A stretch of 64,000 bases of DNA from Hansfordia pulvinata (lineage: Eukaryota > Ascomycota > Sordariomycetes > Xylariales), in assembly GCA_006538405.1 (NCBI GenBank), contig BJKQ01000015.1, forward strand, positions 620,001 through 684,000. The letters run 5' to 3'. The notes beneath the pieces were generated by a model. It was not told where the DNA came from. It saw only the letters and a list, made by a program, of their open reading frames with translations, and did not search any database. Shown here in pieces: positions 1 through 11,494 of this stretch (its first letter is position 1; every line of letters begins with the position of its first letter). A program made the position numbers and the translations under genes.

Positions 1-52
1 CCAGGCCGGTCCGGCGCGTCCTCCGCGCTCCGCTGTCGACCGCATGACACGG

Positions 53-1885
53 CTACATGGCCTTGTTGTACCCCTCGTTCTTCTGCTTCTGCCGCGTGTT
101 CCAGCCCAGCTTGCCGCTGATGCTGTTGATCCAGTCCTCGCTGCGCTGCCCGTGCGGCTGCACGCTCGCAAACGGGAACCGGCTGGCGCTGATCGTCACG
201 TAGTCGCCCGGGTGCAGCTCCAGGCGCTCTCGCCCGTCGAAGCTCGCCCAGCTGCTCGTCCTCGCGTCGTACGGCACGCCGATCCGCAGCACAATCGTGT
301 CCGGCAGGATGATGGGCCTGAAGGACAGCGTGTGCGCGCAGATCGACGTCACCAGCATGACCGGGTTGTCGGGGTGGCACAGCGACCCGCCCGCCGCCAG
401 GTTGTACGCCGTGGACCCCGTCGGCGTCGAGACGCAGACCCCGTCGGCGAGGACGGACGTGAAATGCTCGTCGTCGCCGAATATCTCGGTGTAAGACATG
501 GCTGCGGGCAGTTAGTCTTGGCGCCTGACGCCCACGTGGGAAAGGGGAATGAGCCCTTACTTGGGTTAGGCCCTCGATCAATGACAATCTCGTTGAGGAT
601 TTCAAAGATCCCGTCCGGCTTGTGTGTATGTTCGTCGTCTCTCTCCACGCCGACCAGCTCTTCCACAAGGTCCCGTCTTGTTGGCGTATCTTGGCCTTCT
701 TCGCCGCCCTCGGCTTGCGCGAGCTGTTGTCTCCTCTGGCTGCGCATCACCGTCCCTTCGAAGCGCAACCGGAGACTGACCACCACGCCGTCATTGAAGG
801 CCTTGTTGATGGTGTTCTGGTAGTCGGCAAAGTCGAATTTGGTGAGGAATCCCAGGCTCCCGAGGGCAAAGCTGAGCACCGGGGGCACGATCTTCTGGAA
901 GAGCCAGCTGGCATAGAGGACAGTGCCGTCACCGCCGAGGGTGATGACAAAATCAAAGGTGTGGGGTCTCTGCCGGCACATGTCCTCGTTCCAGAAACGC
1001 AGACGAGAGTCAACGGCGTTGCTGGGCACGTCCAGATGGTCCGTCTCGCCGGCATCCGCGTACTCGCGGCGCAGCTCGCGAAGCAGGCCCGGGATGTCGA
1101 ACTTTTTGTGGTCCTTGAAGCTGTCCTGAACGTACACGGTGTACTTGACGTCCCTCTCCCTGCTGAGCAGCCACTTGGCCAGCTCTCTGGTCTTGGGGAT
1201 CAGGTCCTGGTCGTAGATCTTGGTCAGGAGGAAGATGTTCTTGGCCCTGAACTTGAGCTTCATGCTGCCCAGCCGCCTGCTTAGCTCCCGGACACCCCAG
1301 GCCATCTCGCTCAGCTGCTTCTTGGTGAGCAGCCGGCTGTGCAGTGCCTCGTCCGCGGCGGGGTCGGCGGAGGGACCGCCGGACTTGTCCAGGCTGTGGC
1401 TGCGCATGCTTTCCTCGATCTGCTTTACATCGGCACTGCCATCATGGGACGAGGGGCTTCCCAGGGTTAGCGACGTGCCGGCGGGGTCGAGCTGGCGACC
1501 GGAGACGGGGTCGTGATCAGCATAGCTGGAGCCCCGGGGAGAGGACGAGGCTGTGTGCGGGTGAGATCTCCTATACTCGATAAGCTTGTGGACGAGGCAG
1601 CGAGTCTTGGCCGTGGAGCGAGACAGCTGCGGGTCTACCGAGTCGGATGAGACGAGAGAGCTCTTCCGGCGGTAGGGATTGCCCGGCTCGAAGGTGACCT
1701 GGTTGGGCGGGTCAGAATGGTGAAGCTTGAGCCGACGGAGCGGGCCGGCCAGGAGAGCTGGAGACGCTCACTTCAACTGGTTTGTGGTCATCATCGCTGG
1801 CGCTAGAGGGGTGGTCGTCGTAGTGAAGCGACGCGGGATGATGGCTTGACCCCGGGGGCTCTGTTTCCTCTGTGTGTTGCGTCAT
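53..1885 (-). CDS. NAD(+) kinase (ATP-NAD kinase, Utr1-like)
   Basis: Phosphorylates NAD+ with ATP to make NADP+. The model is complement(53..501, 561..1698, 1772..1885), about 566 aa, with clean GT-AG introns of 59 and 73 nt, and both joins keep the frame. The diagnostic GGDGT motif lies at about residues 293-297, inside a VITLGGDGTVLYASW-type stretch. The second conserved block, STPTGSTAYNLAAGGS, is at about residue 442 in the last exon, followed by the HTLSFRPIILPD segment typical of the family. The first 130 residues are Ser/Pro-rich and probably disordered, as in other fungal enzymes. The start was chosen at 1885 because exon 1 then reads MTQHTEETEPPG; an in-frame ATG at 2020 would add 45 unlikely residues. 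No targeting signal is obvious, so a cytosolic Utr1-type enzyme is more likely than a mitochondrial one. It is transcribed away from the cyanase gene. Confidence 0.93.
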
Positions 1886-3229
1886 CGACGAGGGATGGGC
1901 AACGAGCCTGGAAGCCAGCCAAGGGTATGACCCGACTGGCGTTGGTGGCCCTATGTGCTGTTTACGTGGAAGTAATGCAGTACAATGGGCGGGGAAAATG
2001 AGGCTGACGAGCTTTCGCAAAAGTCCGGCTGCTGTCCAGGCCGGCCAGAGCGAGTTGAAGACGGTGGTGGCGGCGGTGGTGGTGTTGGTTGCTGACTACT
2101 GCGCATACATCCACGGTCGCAGGCGAACGTGGGGTGAATGCCCGCTACTGGCTACCCCACCAGCTCCTTGCCTCTTTGGGTCACCTGGCTCTTATCGGGG
2201 GCCGATAAGCCTCGACAGGCCTGGAAGCTGCACCTGGAGGTTCGCAGTTTACAGGGAGCTTGCCCTGTACTCTTCGCAGACCCTACCACCATCTCGCAGC
2301 ACAGTGCATAGGCCACGAGAGCAGGTGGAAATCAAGTACCAGAAGCATCCATGATGGCCGATATGTATGAGGATTTGTTTTCGAGGCAGAAATCGAATTT
2401 CAGCGCGTAGCGAGTATGAAACCGCCTGGTCGGCCCCCGGGCTCAGGTTTCCGGGTTGACAACAGTCAAGTCGTGGAGGCGATGTCCCCCGACATCGTGC
2501 ATCGTGGAGCAGTTCTAGAGGTATGCTGCTCCGTGGATTTGTCCTATCACCAGGAGCCGTGCAGAGCAGGAATCATGTGGGAGGGGGTGACGGGCAGCTA
2601 ACAAATAGGAGCACGCGTCGATATCATCAGCAACAAGTCCGCAAACTGCCCAATACAGCCGCCGAGCGCGGATGCCAAAACCGCGGGCCTGCTCGTCCCT
2701 TGCCTGACTGCCGCACCTGTCGCCGGCGACGCAGCAAAATAGGCCCGGGAGCTGTCCGACCGTCATCCCACTCTGACCACCATCCGCATCCGCTGTCCAG
2801 CGCGCCTCCCGGAAGCTCGGCGACTGGCTCCGGGGGCAGATGCCGAAGTCAGCGCGGGTTGGCGCCCCTGGCTCGGGCGGGCGGAAGCCCGAGATCCCGG
2901 CCTTTCTCCGCGTGGGGCGGCCGGGCCGAAGGCGCAACGCGGGGTTTCTGAGGGGGGTCCAGAAGTAGAAGGGGAGGGAGCACGCGCCGCGTTCCAATAG
3001 CTGGCAGTTTGCGTGTGCATGACGCCCATGTGACTCTTTTAGGTAGCTGGAGACACCCCGTCGGAGGTGTTTGGTAATGGAAAGTACCGTACCTGGCTTT
3101 GTAGGGGTATAAATATAGTAGCATCTCCCCATTCTGGCGGCTGTGTACTCCTCACGCCCCTCCGAGAAAGATCGTGAACTCGCGCCCGCACTTACACGCC
3201 TCTTCGACCACACACATCACAACGCCAAG
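1886..3229. promoter_or_regulatory. Divergent intergenic region between NAD kinase and cyanase
   Basis: This 1.3-kb region separates two divergently transcribed genes and should hold both promoters. Apart from the TATA box on the cyanase side I see no clear element. Short open frames here have mixed codon use and no recognisable domain. Confidence 0.55.
3108..3115 (+). promoter_or_regulatory. TATA box of the cyanase gene
   Basis: TATAAATA stands about 115 nt upstream of the cyanase ATG at 3230, in otherwise GC-rich sequence. This is a sensible distance for a fungal core promoter. Confidence 0.55.
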
Positions 3230-3926
3230 ATGACTGACTCTTCCCGGATCGCCACCCTCGACGTAAGTTCAGCCCATCGCCTTTCCCCCTCCCTCCCTCC
3301 AAAGAAGAGAGAGTGTATGAAAAAGCATAGCCGAGGCAGCTAACCTCCAAACTCGGACGAAACAACAACAGCCGACCCAGGCGGAGCGCCTGCCGGCGCA
3401 CTCGCGGGCGCTATTCGAGGCCAAGGCGGCGAAGCAGCTGAGCTTCGAGCGCATCGCGGCGGAGCTGGGGCGCGGCGAGGTGGCCGTGGCGGCGCTCTTC
3501 TACGGGCAGGCGCAGGCCTCGGACGAGGACGTGGAGCGCCTCTCGGCCCTGCTGGGCGTGCCGCGCGACTCGCTGCGCGCCTCTATGCTTCAGGGGTTCC
3601 CCGACCGGGGCAGGGCGGGACCCATGCCGCCCGTCGAGCCGCTCATCTACCGCCTGTACGAGGTGGTGCAGAACTACGGGTACGCGTTCAAGTCCGTCAT
3701 CAACGAGAAGTTCGGCGACGGCATCATGAGCGCCATCGCCTTCTCGTCCACCGTCGAGAAGGAGGTCGACGCCGATGGCGTGGCGTGGGTCAACATCACC
3801 ATGCGGGGCAAATGGTAAGCAAGAAGCGGGACGCCGACTTGGGAGTTGGGGCGCGATTCGCGACGAACTGGGGACCAACACGTGATGACTGACATGGGAA
3901 CCAGGCTGCCCTTCACCCGGTTCTGA
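3230..3926 (+). CDS. cyn1: Cyanate hydratase (cyanase)
   Basis: Cyanase converts cyanate and bicarbonate to ammonia and CO2, detoxifying cyanate and releasing nitrogen. The model is join(3230..3262, 3372..3814, 3905..3926), 165 aa, close to the family's usual length. The first exon encodes only 11 residues and the last only the closing LPFTRF segment; both introns are GT-AG and restore the frame. The C-terminal catalytic domain is clear ([13 protein letters not shown], then [12 protein letters not shown]). The presumed catalytic residues are Arg105, Glu108 and Ser131. Their spacing (3 and 23) equals that of Arg96, Glu99 and Ser122 in the E. coli enzyme. The N-terminal helical domain is divergent but collinear. 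Confidence 0.95.
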
Positions 3927-4290
3927 TCGCCTTGAACTTGAGAGAGAAAGTTGGACAGGCATGCTTGTGCCTTGGGATTGATTCACTCACGACGAGGAAT
4001 GGGAGCAAGCGCGGGGACACACCGTTCGTAACCGAGTCGTCGGGACGGGAAAACATACGCCCCCTTTACGAGCGAAGAGAGGGCCGACGGGAGGGTTGAA
4101 TGGTGAGATCTGGTTGAACGCCGATTTATGGACACCTAGGAAATAAGATACAACGGTGCTCCGCGAAATAAAAAAAAAAACAATAAGAAATGAAGATAAA
4201 CCCCCACAGCCTTCGTCACCGCTCCCAAGAAGAATACGCGCATGGCCCCGAGCTGCATCACGCCGATTGCGTAGTGCTCGCCCTGGTTTC
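3927..4290. other. Convergent 3' region (cyanase / secreted protein)
   Basis: This 364-nt stretch lies between two convergent genes and presumably holds both 3' UTRs. There is an A-rich run near 4170-4185. I see no gene. Confidence 0.5.
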
Positions 4291-4679
4291 TCACCGGCAG
4301 CCGCCCGTCATGCCCTCGCAAACGCGATCCCACAGGTTGTTGGCGTTCCTCAGCCAGACGTCGACCTTGGCGGGTGGGCATCTGAAGACGCCGTTTGCCG
4401 ACGCCGTGCTGCTGCTGCTGTTGGTGGCGCTGCTGCTGCTGCTGCTGCTGTTGCCTCCGCCGCCGCCGCTCGCGGGCCTTTCCTCTCGGTACCACGAGTC
4501 GAGGATGGACTGGTAGATGTCGTCGCTGCCCGGCGTGTTGGTCTGGCCGTGGTCGCGGGCGAGCAGAGCGCACTGAGGGACAGGGGTAGGAAGGATAGAT
4601 CAGCGTGGGTGTTTTCCCAACCTTGTCGCCAGACCGAAAGAGCAGTCTCTCCTCATCCCCTCACACACACAGGGTGAGG

Positions 4680-4729
<50 letters not shown>

Positions 4730-5087
4730 GATAGACATACCTGCCCGTGCTTGGCCAGGACGGCCCACTCGTAGTCGCTGGGAGGCCCCCCGCGGCCTTG
4801 AGGATCCACACGCCGGGGCCGCTGTCGCGCGCCCAAGCGCCGAGCAGCGGGCAGTCGACCCAGGGGGCCAGGCACGAGCCGCGGCCCGGCCGCAGGCCCG
4901 CCCCGGTCCCGCACAGCGTGTAGTTGTGGTTGCTGAGGCCCGGGGCGAAGGGGGCGGTCAGGACGTCGCGAGGCTTCGGCGGCGGGGGCGGCGGCGGTGG
5001 GATCGTGTTGGCTGTGACGGCGCCGAGGAGGGGGGGGAGGAGGAGGATGATGATGATGGGGGAAAGAGAGATAACAGGATGAAACAT
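4291..5087 (-). CDS. Putative secreted Cys-containing protein (one apparent frameshift)
   Basis: I do not recognise the family. The model is complement(4291..4572, 4741..5087), about 209 aa once one frame break is bridged. Residues 1-26 (MFHPVISLSPIIIILLLPPL onward) form a strong signal peptide, followed by a proline run, a possible N-glycosylation site (NYT) and seven cysteines in the mature part. A Gly/Ser/Asn linker rich in (AGC)n codons precedes a Trp-containing tail ending in GMTGGCR. Exon 1 changes frame at the 6-C run 4786-4791; one extra base there gives a continuous SDYEWAVLAKHGQ. The 168-nt intron contains a long dinucleotide tract. An extracellular role is likely and an effector-like role is possible, but function is unknown. 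Confidence 0.62.
4682..4722. repeat. (AC/GT)n microsatellite inside an intron
   Basis: About 20 tandem AC units on the + strand, lying within the intron (4573-4740) of the secreted-protein gene. On the sense strand it is a GT-rich tract just downstream of the donor site. Confidence 0.9.
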
Positions 5088-6383
5088 AGGGCGCCAGAGG
5101 AGGCGGATTTCTAGAAAGTTGCTTGGAGGTGTAGGTACGGTCCTAGGTGGGCGAAATGGTATCTGGTATGGGTAGGAGATGGACAAGATGGAAATGAAGC
5201 CTGGGATGGAAGACCTATGATGTAGGAGGCTCGTAGGTGCACACACGGATCACAAAGGGAAACAGAGCAAGAGGAGAGAGAAAGCGTCGCCACGGCAGCG
5301 TCAGATGGCCCGCGGGAAGGGGAACATGACGAAGAAGGGGAAGGCTTGCTGGGCGCTGGCCTGGGCCGCGGGTGCCACGAGGAAGGGGAAGCGCATGTTT
5401 GGCGAAGATATGGCGGCGTAGCAAGGCAGTCGTGGGCTGCTGTCGGGTTGTTGAAGGTTGAGTGAAGGTAAGGTTTGTTGGAAGTCTATAGAGTCTGTTG
5501 ATGGCTTAGGTACGCACCCAGGTAGTATCGAGATGGAGAGAATGGGATATTTCAGAATGGCACTGTTGCGACTTTGTTTAAGCGTTTGCGAGAAATCACA
5601 GAGGGCGAGGGAATCTCGAGAGTTATATGGATATGCGGCGAGGCTTTGGGCCCCTCCTCCGTTGATCAGCCTGGCTTGTGACGCCTCGCGAGGTCCCGTC
5701 GACGCCACGGCATCCGGCCTCGACTCCCCTGCGTGTGCGACCACACCGTCCCGTGCTCGCGGTGTATCTCTGGCCGTTTTCGTCGGCTCTGCTGGCCAAC
5801 GGCCCAGGCAGACATGACGCCCCTGTTCCCCTCCGTCCTGAAGTCTTGGGTTGGGTCTTGGATTTCTGGTTGCATCTCGCTTCCAACCTGCGCCACGGCT
5901 GCATACATGACTGCCCTACCTCAGCAACAGTCCTGGTGCGGAGGGGTCTGTTAGTCGTGTCAACCGTGGAGAAGGGTGTATACCAGTCTCCCATCTCGTG
6001 ATCAAAAATGAGAGGGGGGAACCGGGAAGGTGGGTAGGTGTTGGTTTTAGCAAGAACCTTCGGTCCAGCCGAGATAACTTAGACGCACCAGATATCAGTG
6101 GTTTGAATCCACATCCATTTTGGAATTGAAGCCTACCTTTATCTGTGCTCGATATGCCTCGGGAACCGGATCGGGGATCTGACATGGCCCAACAGATCAA
6201 TGCAACCACGCCCCGGCAACTGGGAGACGGCGACAGGGGTGGTACGCTTGCGGCGACGAGATGTGGCCTGCGGTTGATGGAACCGGGCGGCCGCGCAGAG
6301 AGGCCGCCGCTTAACATTCCCCCTTTGGACCAGCTGAAGCCCTATATCCCCTGTCGATAAACGACGGACTACCAACCCCCTCA

Positions 6384-6434
6384 CTGTCTCTCTCTCTCTC
6401 TCTCTGCTCTGTCTCTTTTCTCTGTCTCTCTCTC
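6384..6434. repeat. Interrupted (TC)n microsatellite
   Basis: A CT-dinucleotide tract with a few interruptions, in non-coding DNA. Confidence 0.85.
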
Positions 6435-7160
6435 ACGTGCGGAAAGTCGCCGCCGCCGGCAGCAGCAGCCATCACATCACGAGCGAGCCGCCATCTCGTT
6501 TACGCTGCCACCTCGTTTATGCGAGCGCCTGACAGGGTAAATCTCCGTTGTGAGACAGGCCGTAAGGCTTGCTGCAGGCGGAACGACCGGATGGGGGTCG
6601 CGGGCCGGCGACGGAGGGGAGGGCAAATCACCCGCCGGGACGGGGACGAAAACAGATTCCCATCCGATCTCTGGGATTCCGCGAGCTGCGAGAGCCCATT
6701 CGTGTCGAGATGTACGTGCCACAGGGAAAGAAGAATACGATGATGCCGCCCCTCTCTCTCTCAAAAAAAAAAAAAAGAAGGGGAAAAGACGACGTGCAAT
6801 GAGTATCCCCCTTTTTTGATGGGGGCTCGCAGGTCGGGGCTGAGAGAACGTCCGTCCGCGTGGCTCTGCCTGGATCCTGTGCAACGCCGTCTTCTGAGCG
6901 GCGGACCGGGCAGCCCTGATTGACGGGATATGTCCCGAGGGCCTCCGTACAGATCTGGATCTTAGACAGCCGGCCGCGCGATCTGATGTGTGAGACGGGG
7001 CGCGCGTGGCTGCCATGATCACAGGTCGCGCGGCCTTTGCTCAACGGCCACGACAGGGTGAGCCCCTGGGCGGGAGAGTCGCATGGGCCCGGGCTGCACA
7101 CTCTGCATCATGAAGTCTGCGATGCCCGGCAGCGGTTGACCATGGATGTCAGGCGCGGGT

Positions 7161-7164
<4 letters not shown>

Positions 7165-7195
<31 letters not shown>
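7165..7195. repeat. (TC)n microsatellite
   Basis: About 15 CT units in non-coding DNA. Confidence 0.9.
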
Positions 7196-7202
<7 letters not shown>

Positions 7203-7753
7203 CATGTGGCGTCTCGGTGTTTTGCCTAGATACATGGGTACTGTGATAATGTACCGTAAGCCCCAAGAGAGGAGTCGGGATGCCCTTCTTCGTCGCGAGG
7301 ACCAATGTCAGCCGTGCGGCTATTATTATCATCATTGTCATTATTACGGCGGCCGCCTTGTCTCCTGAGCTGACGGCCTGCCCGCGCTGCACAGCTCGTG
7401 GCTCGGCCGCTGGTGATCCCTCCCCTCCGAGGCTGAAGCAGCCAGCCCAGGATTCGCCTCGGCGCTGGCCGAGACGGTCCTGCGAGGAAGGTGGCTTTGA
7501 CGGTGGCGTCTTGACAAAGCGCCTGGCCCAACCCCCGCTTGGCCTCTTCTCGCGCTCCGCGACCTTTTCCTCACATCATTGCCTGTACTCGTACGTCAAG
7601 AGAGCCGGGGAAAAAAGAAAGAAAAAAATTAAAAAAAAGTCAGGAATTTGTTGTGTAACCGTGTGGGCGGCAGCCGCAAAGAGAGAGCGCGCACTCCGGA
7701 ACCCGCTGCCCTGACTTCCATGCGCATGCCCGCGCGCGCGTATGTGGGTTGGC

Positions 7754-7771
7754 GTGTGTGTGTGTGGGTTG

Positions 7772-7826
<55 letters not shown>
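7754..7826. repeat. (TG)n microsatellite
   Basis: A tract of about 70 nt of TG units with one internal GGTTGG interruption near its 5' end. It is the longest dinucleotide repeat in the window. Confidence 0.9.
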
Positions 7827-7829
<3 letters not shown>

Positions 7830-8169
7830 TGTGTATTCCAAAGCCGTGCTCATTGATGCTTAGATGAGGCAAGACACCGCCTTCTCGTCATCGTCACCAC
7901 CACCATCATTGATTGCCCAACGGCGCGGGCGCGGGGGGGGGGGGGGGCGCGGGGGACGGGCCTTCGCAGCCCGCACACGAGGTGCGCGAGGCGCAAGGAT
8001 TCACCTCGCTGCACGCGCGCGCGTGTGCCTGAGGCTTTCCGCGGGAGCCCCAAGGCCTCGGGCGCGCCGCTCGCTAAACACCTATCGGCCCTTTTTGTTC
8101 GTCTTCGTCTGCTACTACGGGGACTCACTCACCAGAGGCGCTGCACTTTCTTCCTTCGCTCGCTGCTTG

Positions 8170-8206
<37 letters not shown>
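8170..8206. repeat. (TG)n microsatellite
   Basis: A second TG tract about 350 nt downstream of the previous one, with one TTT interruption. Confidence 0.9.
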
Positions 8207-8209
<3 letters not shown>

Positions 8210-10744
8210 GACCAAATTACCTACTTGGGTACTCATCCAGGACACTATGGACAGAACGGGAGCCTTTTTCTAGCGTTCGCGTTCGAACGTCCTTCTCCGC
8301 CCTGCCCCGGCCACGTAAAGTGGTCCGCATCCCGGATGGACTCGTTCAAGGCTGCCTGGCAGAGTGGCAAGTGTGTTTGCTGCGGTGAGGGCACAGCTTG
8401 CTGCCTGGTGTCAGTATCGACGCATCACTTGGTTTCACTTCAAGAAGACCAGACGACTGTGAACTCTAGCCACTGCCGAAGCCGTCGCCGCCGGACACCC
8501 GCTTCGGCCGTTGTCCAACCCGGCCCTGAACTAGTGCTTTACCTTAGTCCCGTCAGTAGTGAGGGCAGCGAGGCGGCTCCTATTGGATAGACAGTACACT
8601 TCACCAGAAACAGGGAGGCGACAGAATATGTTGACTCTTCATCAGTGACAGCCGCTCTGGTATCCGTCCCGGGCTCTTGAGAACGGCTGGTTGGTGTTCG
8701 CGGTTTGAGTGGCTGTTCCGGCTCTCGTGGCCTGTGCCTGGCTTCTCAGGCACCAAGTTATACAGGTAAGTCGGGACTTGGTAGCAGGCAGGCAAAGCAG
8801 ACGGGGAACAGACCGTATTCCTCCCCCACTGTGCGGTTCCGACGACTCGGGTTGGCACATACGAGTAGTGAAGCCTACTCGTAAAGTAGGCCCGCTCGGG
8901 AGGCACAAGCGCGAGGCCCGCCGCCGGGCTGTGATCAAAGCCCGGGGGCCGGGGTGCGGCGCGGCATACGAGTATGCGTCCCCGGTTTCCCCACGCCGGC
9001 GCGCCGTCGCGGATTCTACCGGCGCGCTAGAATGAAGGAGAGACGAAGAAGAAGAAAGAAAAAAAAAAAGATCGTGCGACACGGAGCAATTCGGGCAACG
9101 GGGCCACTCGGGCAGCTGGGCGGTTGGTTGGCACCTTTCGCCCCGCCAAGGATGCAAATACTCCGTAGGCGCGGACCGACGGAGAGGGACACGAGGGGGC
9201 CACGAGCGGGCGGAACGGCAGATAGGTAGGTAGCCCTTATTAGGTGGCTGCCACTCGTCAGTGATGATAGTACGAGTATTCACTACAGGCTTCCATGGGG
9301 CTGCTAGTTCAGCTATTAGCGTTGCCGACCCGAACATCAAGGAAGGGGGATCTGGTCTGCGTGTCCCGAGGCCGATCTCCCTCCTCCCTCTCTCCCCTGG
9401 CTGGCTGGCATCGCGTACCCCGAGAGCACCCGTCTGCCTGGTCGTCAACTACAGTAACTCGCCCTAGTTAGTCAAGTTGGGTAGTGATGCGCCGTCGTCC
9501 CGCCCGACCGGACCGCGGCCAGCCCCAGCCCCCGCCTCCCCCAAGCTGACACTTCATGTGTTCGTCGCCTTTTTGTTCTATTCCTCCTTCCATTCCCACA
9601 GCGGCGGGTCCTCCTTTGCTGGGATCCGCGCCCGGCCGGGATGACGAAAGAGAGAGTAGGGGGGGGGGTGGCAGCCCTGCGTCGAACAGCGCCTCTCGCC
9701 ACCCCCTTCTCCCTTTTCCGTCTCAGCTGTCGAGGCGAGCTGAAGGTGATCTTCTAGGCAGGAGCTGGGAGAAACCTGAGGCTGCCCCGTTGGCTGCTCG
9801 CTCAGCGCATGTCCGCGAAAAGGTTCCGAGCCTGGGTACCGAACTTGGTAAACGCTGGACCAAGGACAAACTAGCCGGTCCGAAAGTCCATTCTTGACCG
9901 CCTTGCATCCGTCCGTGCTCTGCCGCGCCCGCCGGCTCCCCTGTCTCGTCGTTCGGCTGTCGTGTCAGGCAGGCCAAGGCGACGCGCCCGCCGCAGTGGG
10001 AGGAGGGGCCCTTTCGGTGCCCGCTAGCAAGCCTCGTCGCGTCTCAGCTCGCGAGGGCGCAAAAGAGGAGAAGAAACAAAGACAGAAGGCCTGAGGCACA
10101 CACACACACACACTCTCTCTCTCTCAGTCTCCCTCGGCTCTTGTGCCAAAACTCTGCGTCGTAAACCCGATTGGCATTCGCATTCGGCACCGCCCTTGGC
10201 TTTCGCTCTTCCGGTCGTCGGTGTAGAGAAAGTTCCCAAGCACAAGGACTCGCTCTCGTCATCATCTGGTGTCTCTCTTGGCGAGGAACGAACTTTTGTT
10301 CTTCACTTGTGTGAGATCATGAGGAACTTTTGCTCGATGGACCGGTGCAAGGAGCAAAGATGCAGTTAAATCGGGGCACACTCGTCAGCCGCGACAGCGC
10401 ACGAGTCGCCTGCTTGTCGCGCGGGTCTGCATTGCACTTTCGACGAAAAAATCCAGATTCCATCGCATGACAGTCGCGGTATTTGGGAACAGTGCGAGGT
10501 GACTCAAAAGCAACAAATGTAATTCTTCTTCAATTCTATGTCGTGGTAATCATGTGCAAATGCCTGAAATAAGCCTGCAGGGCCGGCCTGCCAGGGGGGT
10601 ATAAGTGGGCACGGTCTATCTATAGTAGTGATGCTGGCGAGCGACGAGAGAGAGAGAGAGAGACGAAGAAAAGGAGAATCTGCAGCCGCTGTGATGATGG
10701 AAAGCCAATGGATCGCGAAGCCGCAGTCGTCTGCCTGGCCCCAT

Positions 10745-11494
10745 TCAGGGCTCGATGAGCCCCAGAGCCGTGGTGTTGGCATGCGCGTGGAAGCAGGAGG
10801 ATCGCTTGCGCCGCGGTGGCAGGGCGCTGGTGGCGGCGCTGTTGCTGGGCATGGTGGTGGTGGTGGTGGTGGTGGTGGCGGCGTCCGGGGTGCCGTGCTG
10901 CTCACAGGTGCAGTCCTCGCCGTAGTCGGCCGTGGCCCTGGCCTGGCCGATGGCGTAGTCAAGGTCGAGCACGTACGCCTCGACGCGGTCGCGCAGGGCC
11001 TCGGAGATGGCGATCCCTTCGCGGTACAGCGCCTTGAGCCGGTCGCAGCTCTCCACGTCGATGGCCGACAGCGGCCCCAGCTTGAGGGTGCCGGCGGCGG
11101 CGTCGTCGCCGTCTTCGGGCGCCGACGTCTGGTGCGGCCACCCCTCGAGAATCGTCCGCCGCAGGTGGTCGAGGCGCAGGTACTGGTCGAGCAGCCACGT
11201 GCGCTCGCCGTGGCACTCGTGGCTGCTGGGCCGCGGGTCGTGCTCGTTCATGCGCATCAGGTCGTCCCACGACCGCCGGATCTCGCCGTACAGCTGCAGC
11301 TGCCGCTCCTCCAGCGTCTGCAGCGTGGCGAAGTCGCCCAGGCTCTCCCGGAGGTCCTCACATATCCGGCCGAGGGCGCGCTGGGCCTCGACTGTCGCCG
11401 CCGCGGTCGACGGGCACTGCAGATTCTCGTTCATGGCGGCCGTCCAGCGGCGCAGGTTGTCTAGCAACTGTTGCACAGAGGGCTCGGAATCCAT
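10745..11494 (-). CDS. Hypothetical protein, 249 aa
   Basis: Not recognised. It is a single uninterrupted frame from ATG 11494 to TGA 10745, with G/C-ending codons and a plausible protein composition. The first 190 residues look alpha-helical and acidic, with heptad-like segments around VEAQRALGRICEDLRESLGD and ESCDRLKALYREGIAISEAL. This suggests a helical bundle or coiled coil. The tail is low complexity: a run of eight Thr encoded by (ACC)n, then a basic PPRRKRSS stretch. There is no signal peptide, membrane segment or catalytic motif. It may be lineage-specific, and an intron or a different start cannot be excluded. Confidence 0.6.
   Translation of the reverse strand: MDSEPSVQQLLDNLRRWTAAMNENLQCPSTAAATVEAQRALGRICEDLRESLGDFATLQTLEERQLQLYGEIRRSWDDLMRMNEHDPRPSSHECHGERTWLLDQYLRLDHLRRTILEGWPHQTSAPEDGDDAAAGTLKLGPLSAIDVESCDRLKALYREGIAISEALRDRVEAYVLDLDYAIGQARATADYGEDCTCEQHGTPDAATTTTTTTTMPSNSAATSALPPRRKRSSCFHAHANTTALGLIEP

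Larger units (their letters stand above)
5088..10744. other. Gene-poor 5.7-kb intergenic region
   Basis: I can support no gene here. Open frames are short, use mixed codons and run through simple repeats. The region holds several microsatellites (listed separately), a G run near 7937-7950 and five copies of the TACGAGTA octamer (7586, 8860, 8876, 8967, 9271). The first kilobase is presumably the promoter of the secreted-protein gene. Confidence 0.6.

Noticed and set aside
6020..6135. Possible tRNA around GGTTTGAATCC with flanking GGTAGG/CCTACC
   Set aside because: The invariant C of the T loop is replaced, the acceptor stem is misplaced relative to the T arm, and the total length is wrong.
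8642..9448. 268-aa minus-strand open frame
   Set aside because: It overlaps four TACGAGTA octamers and an A-rich run, with mixed codon use and no recognisable motif.
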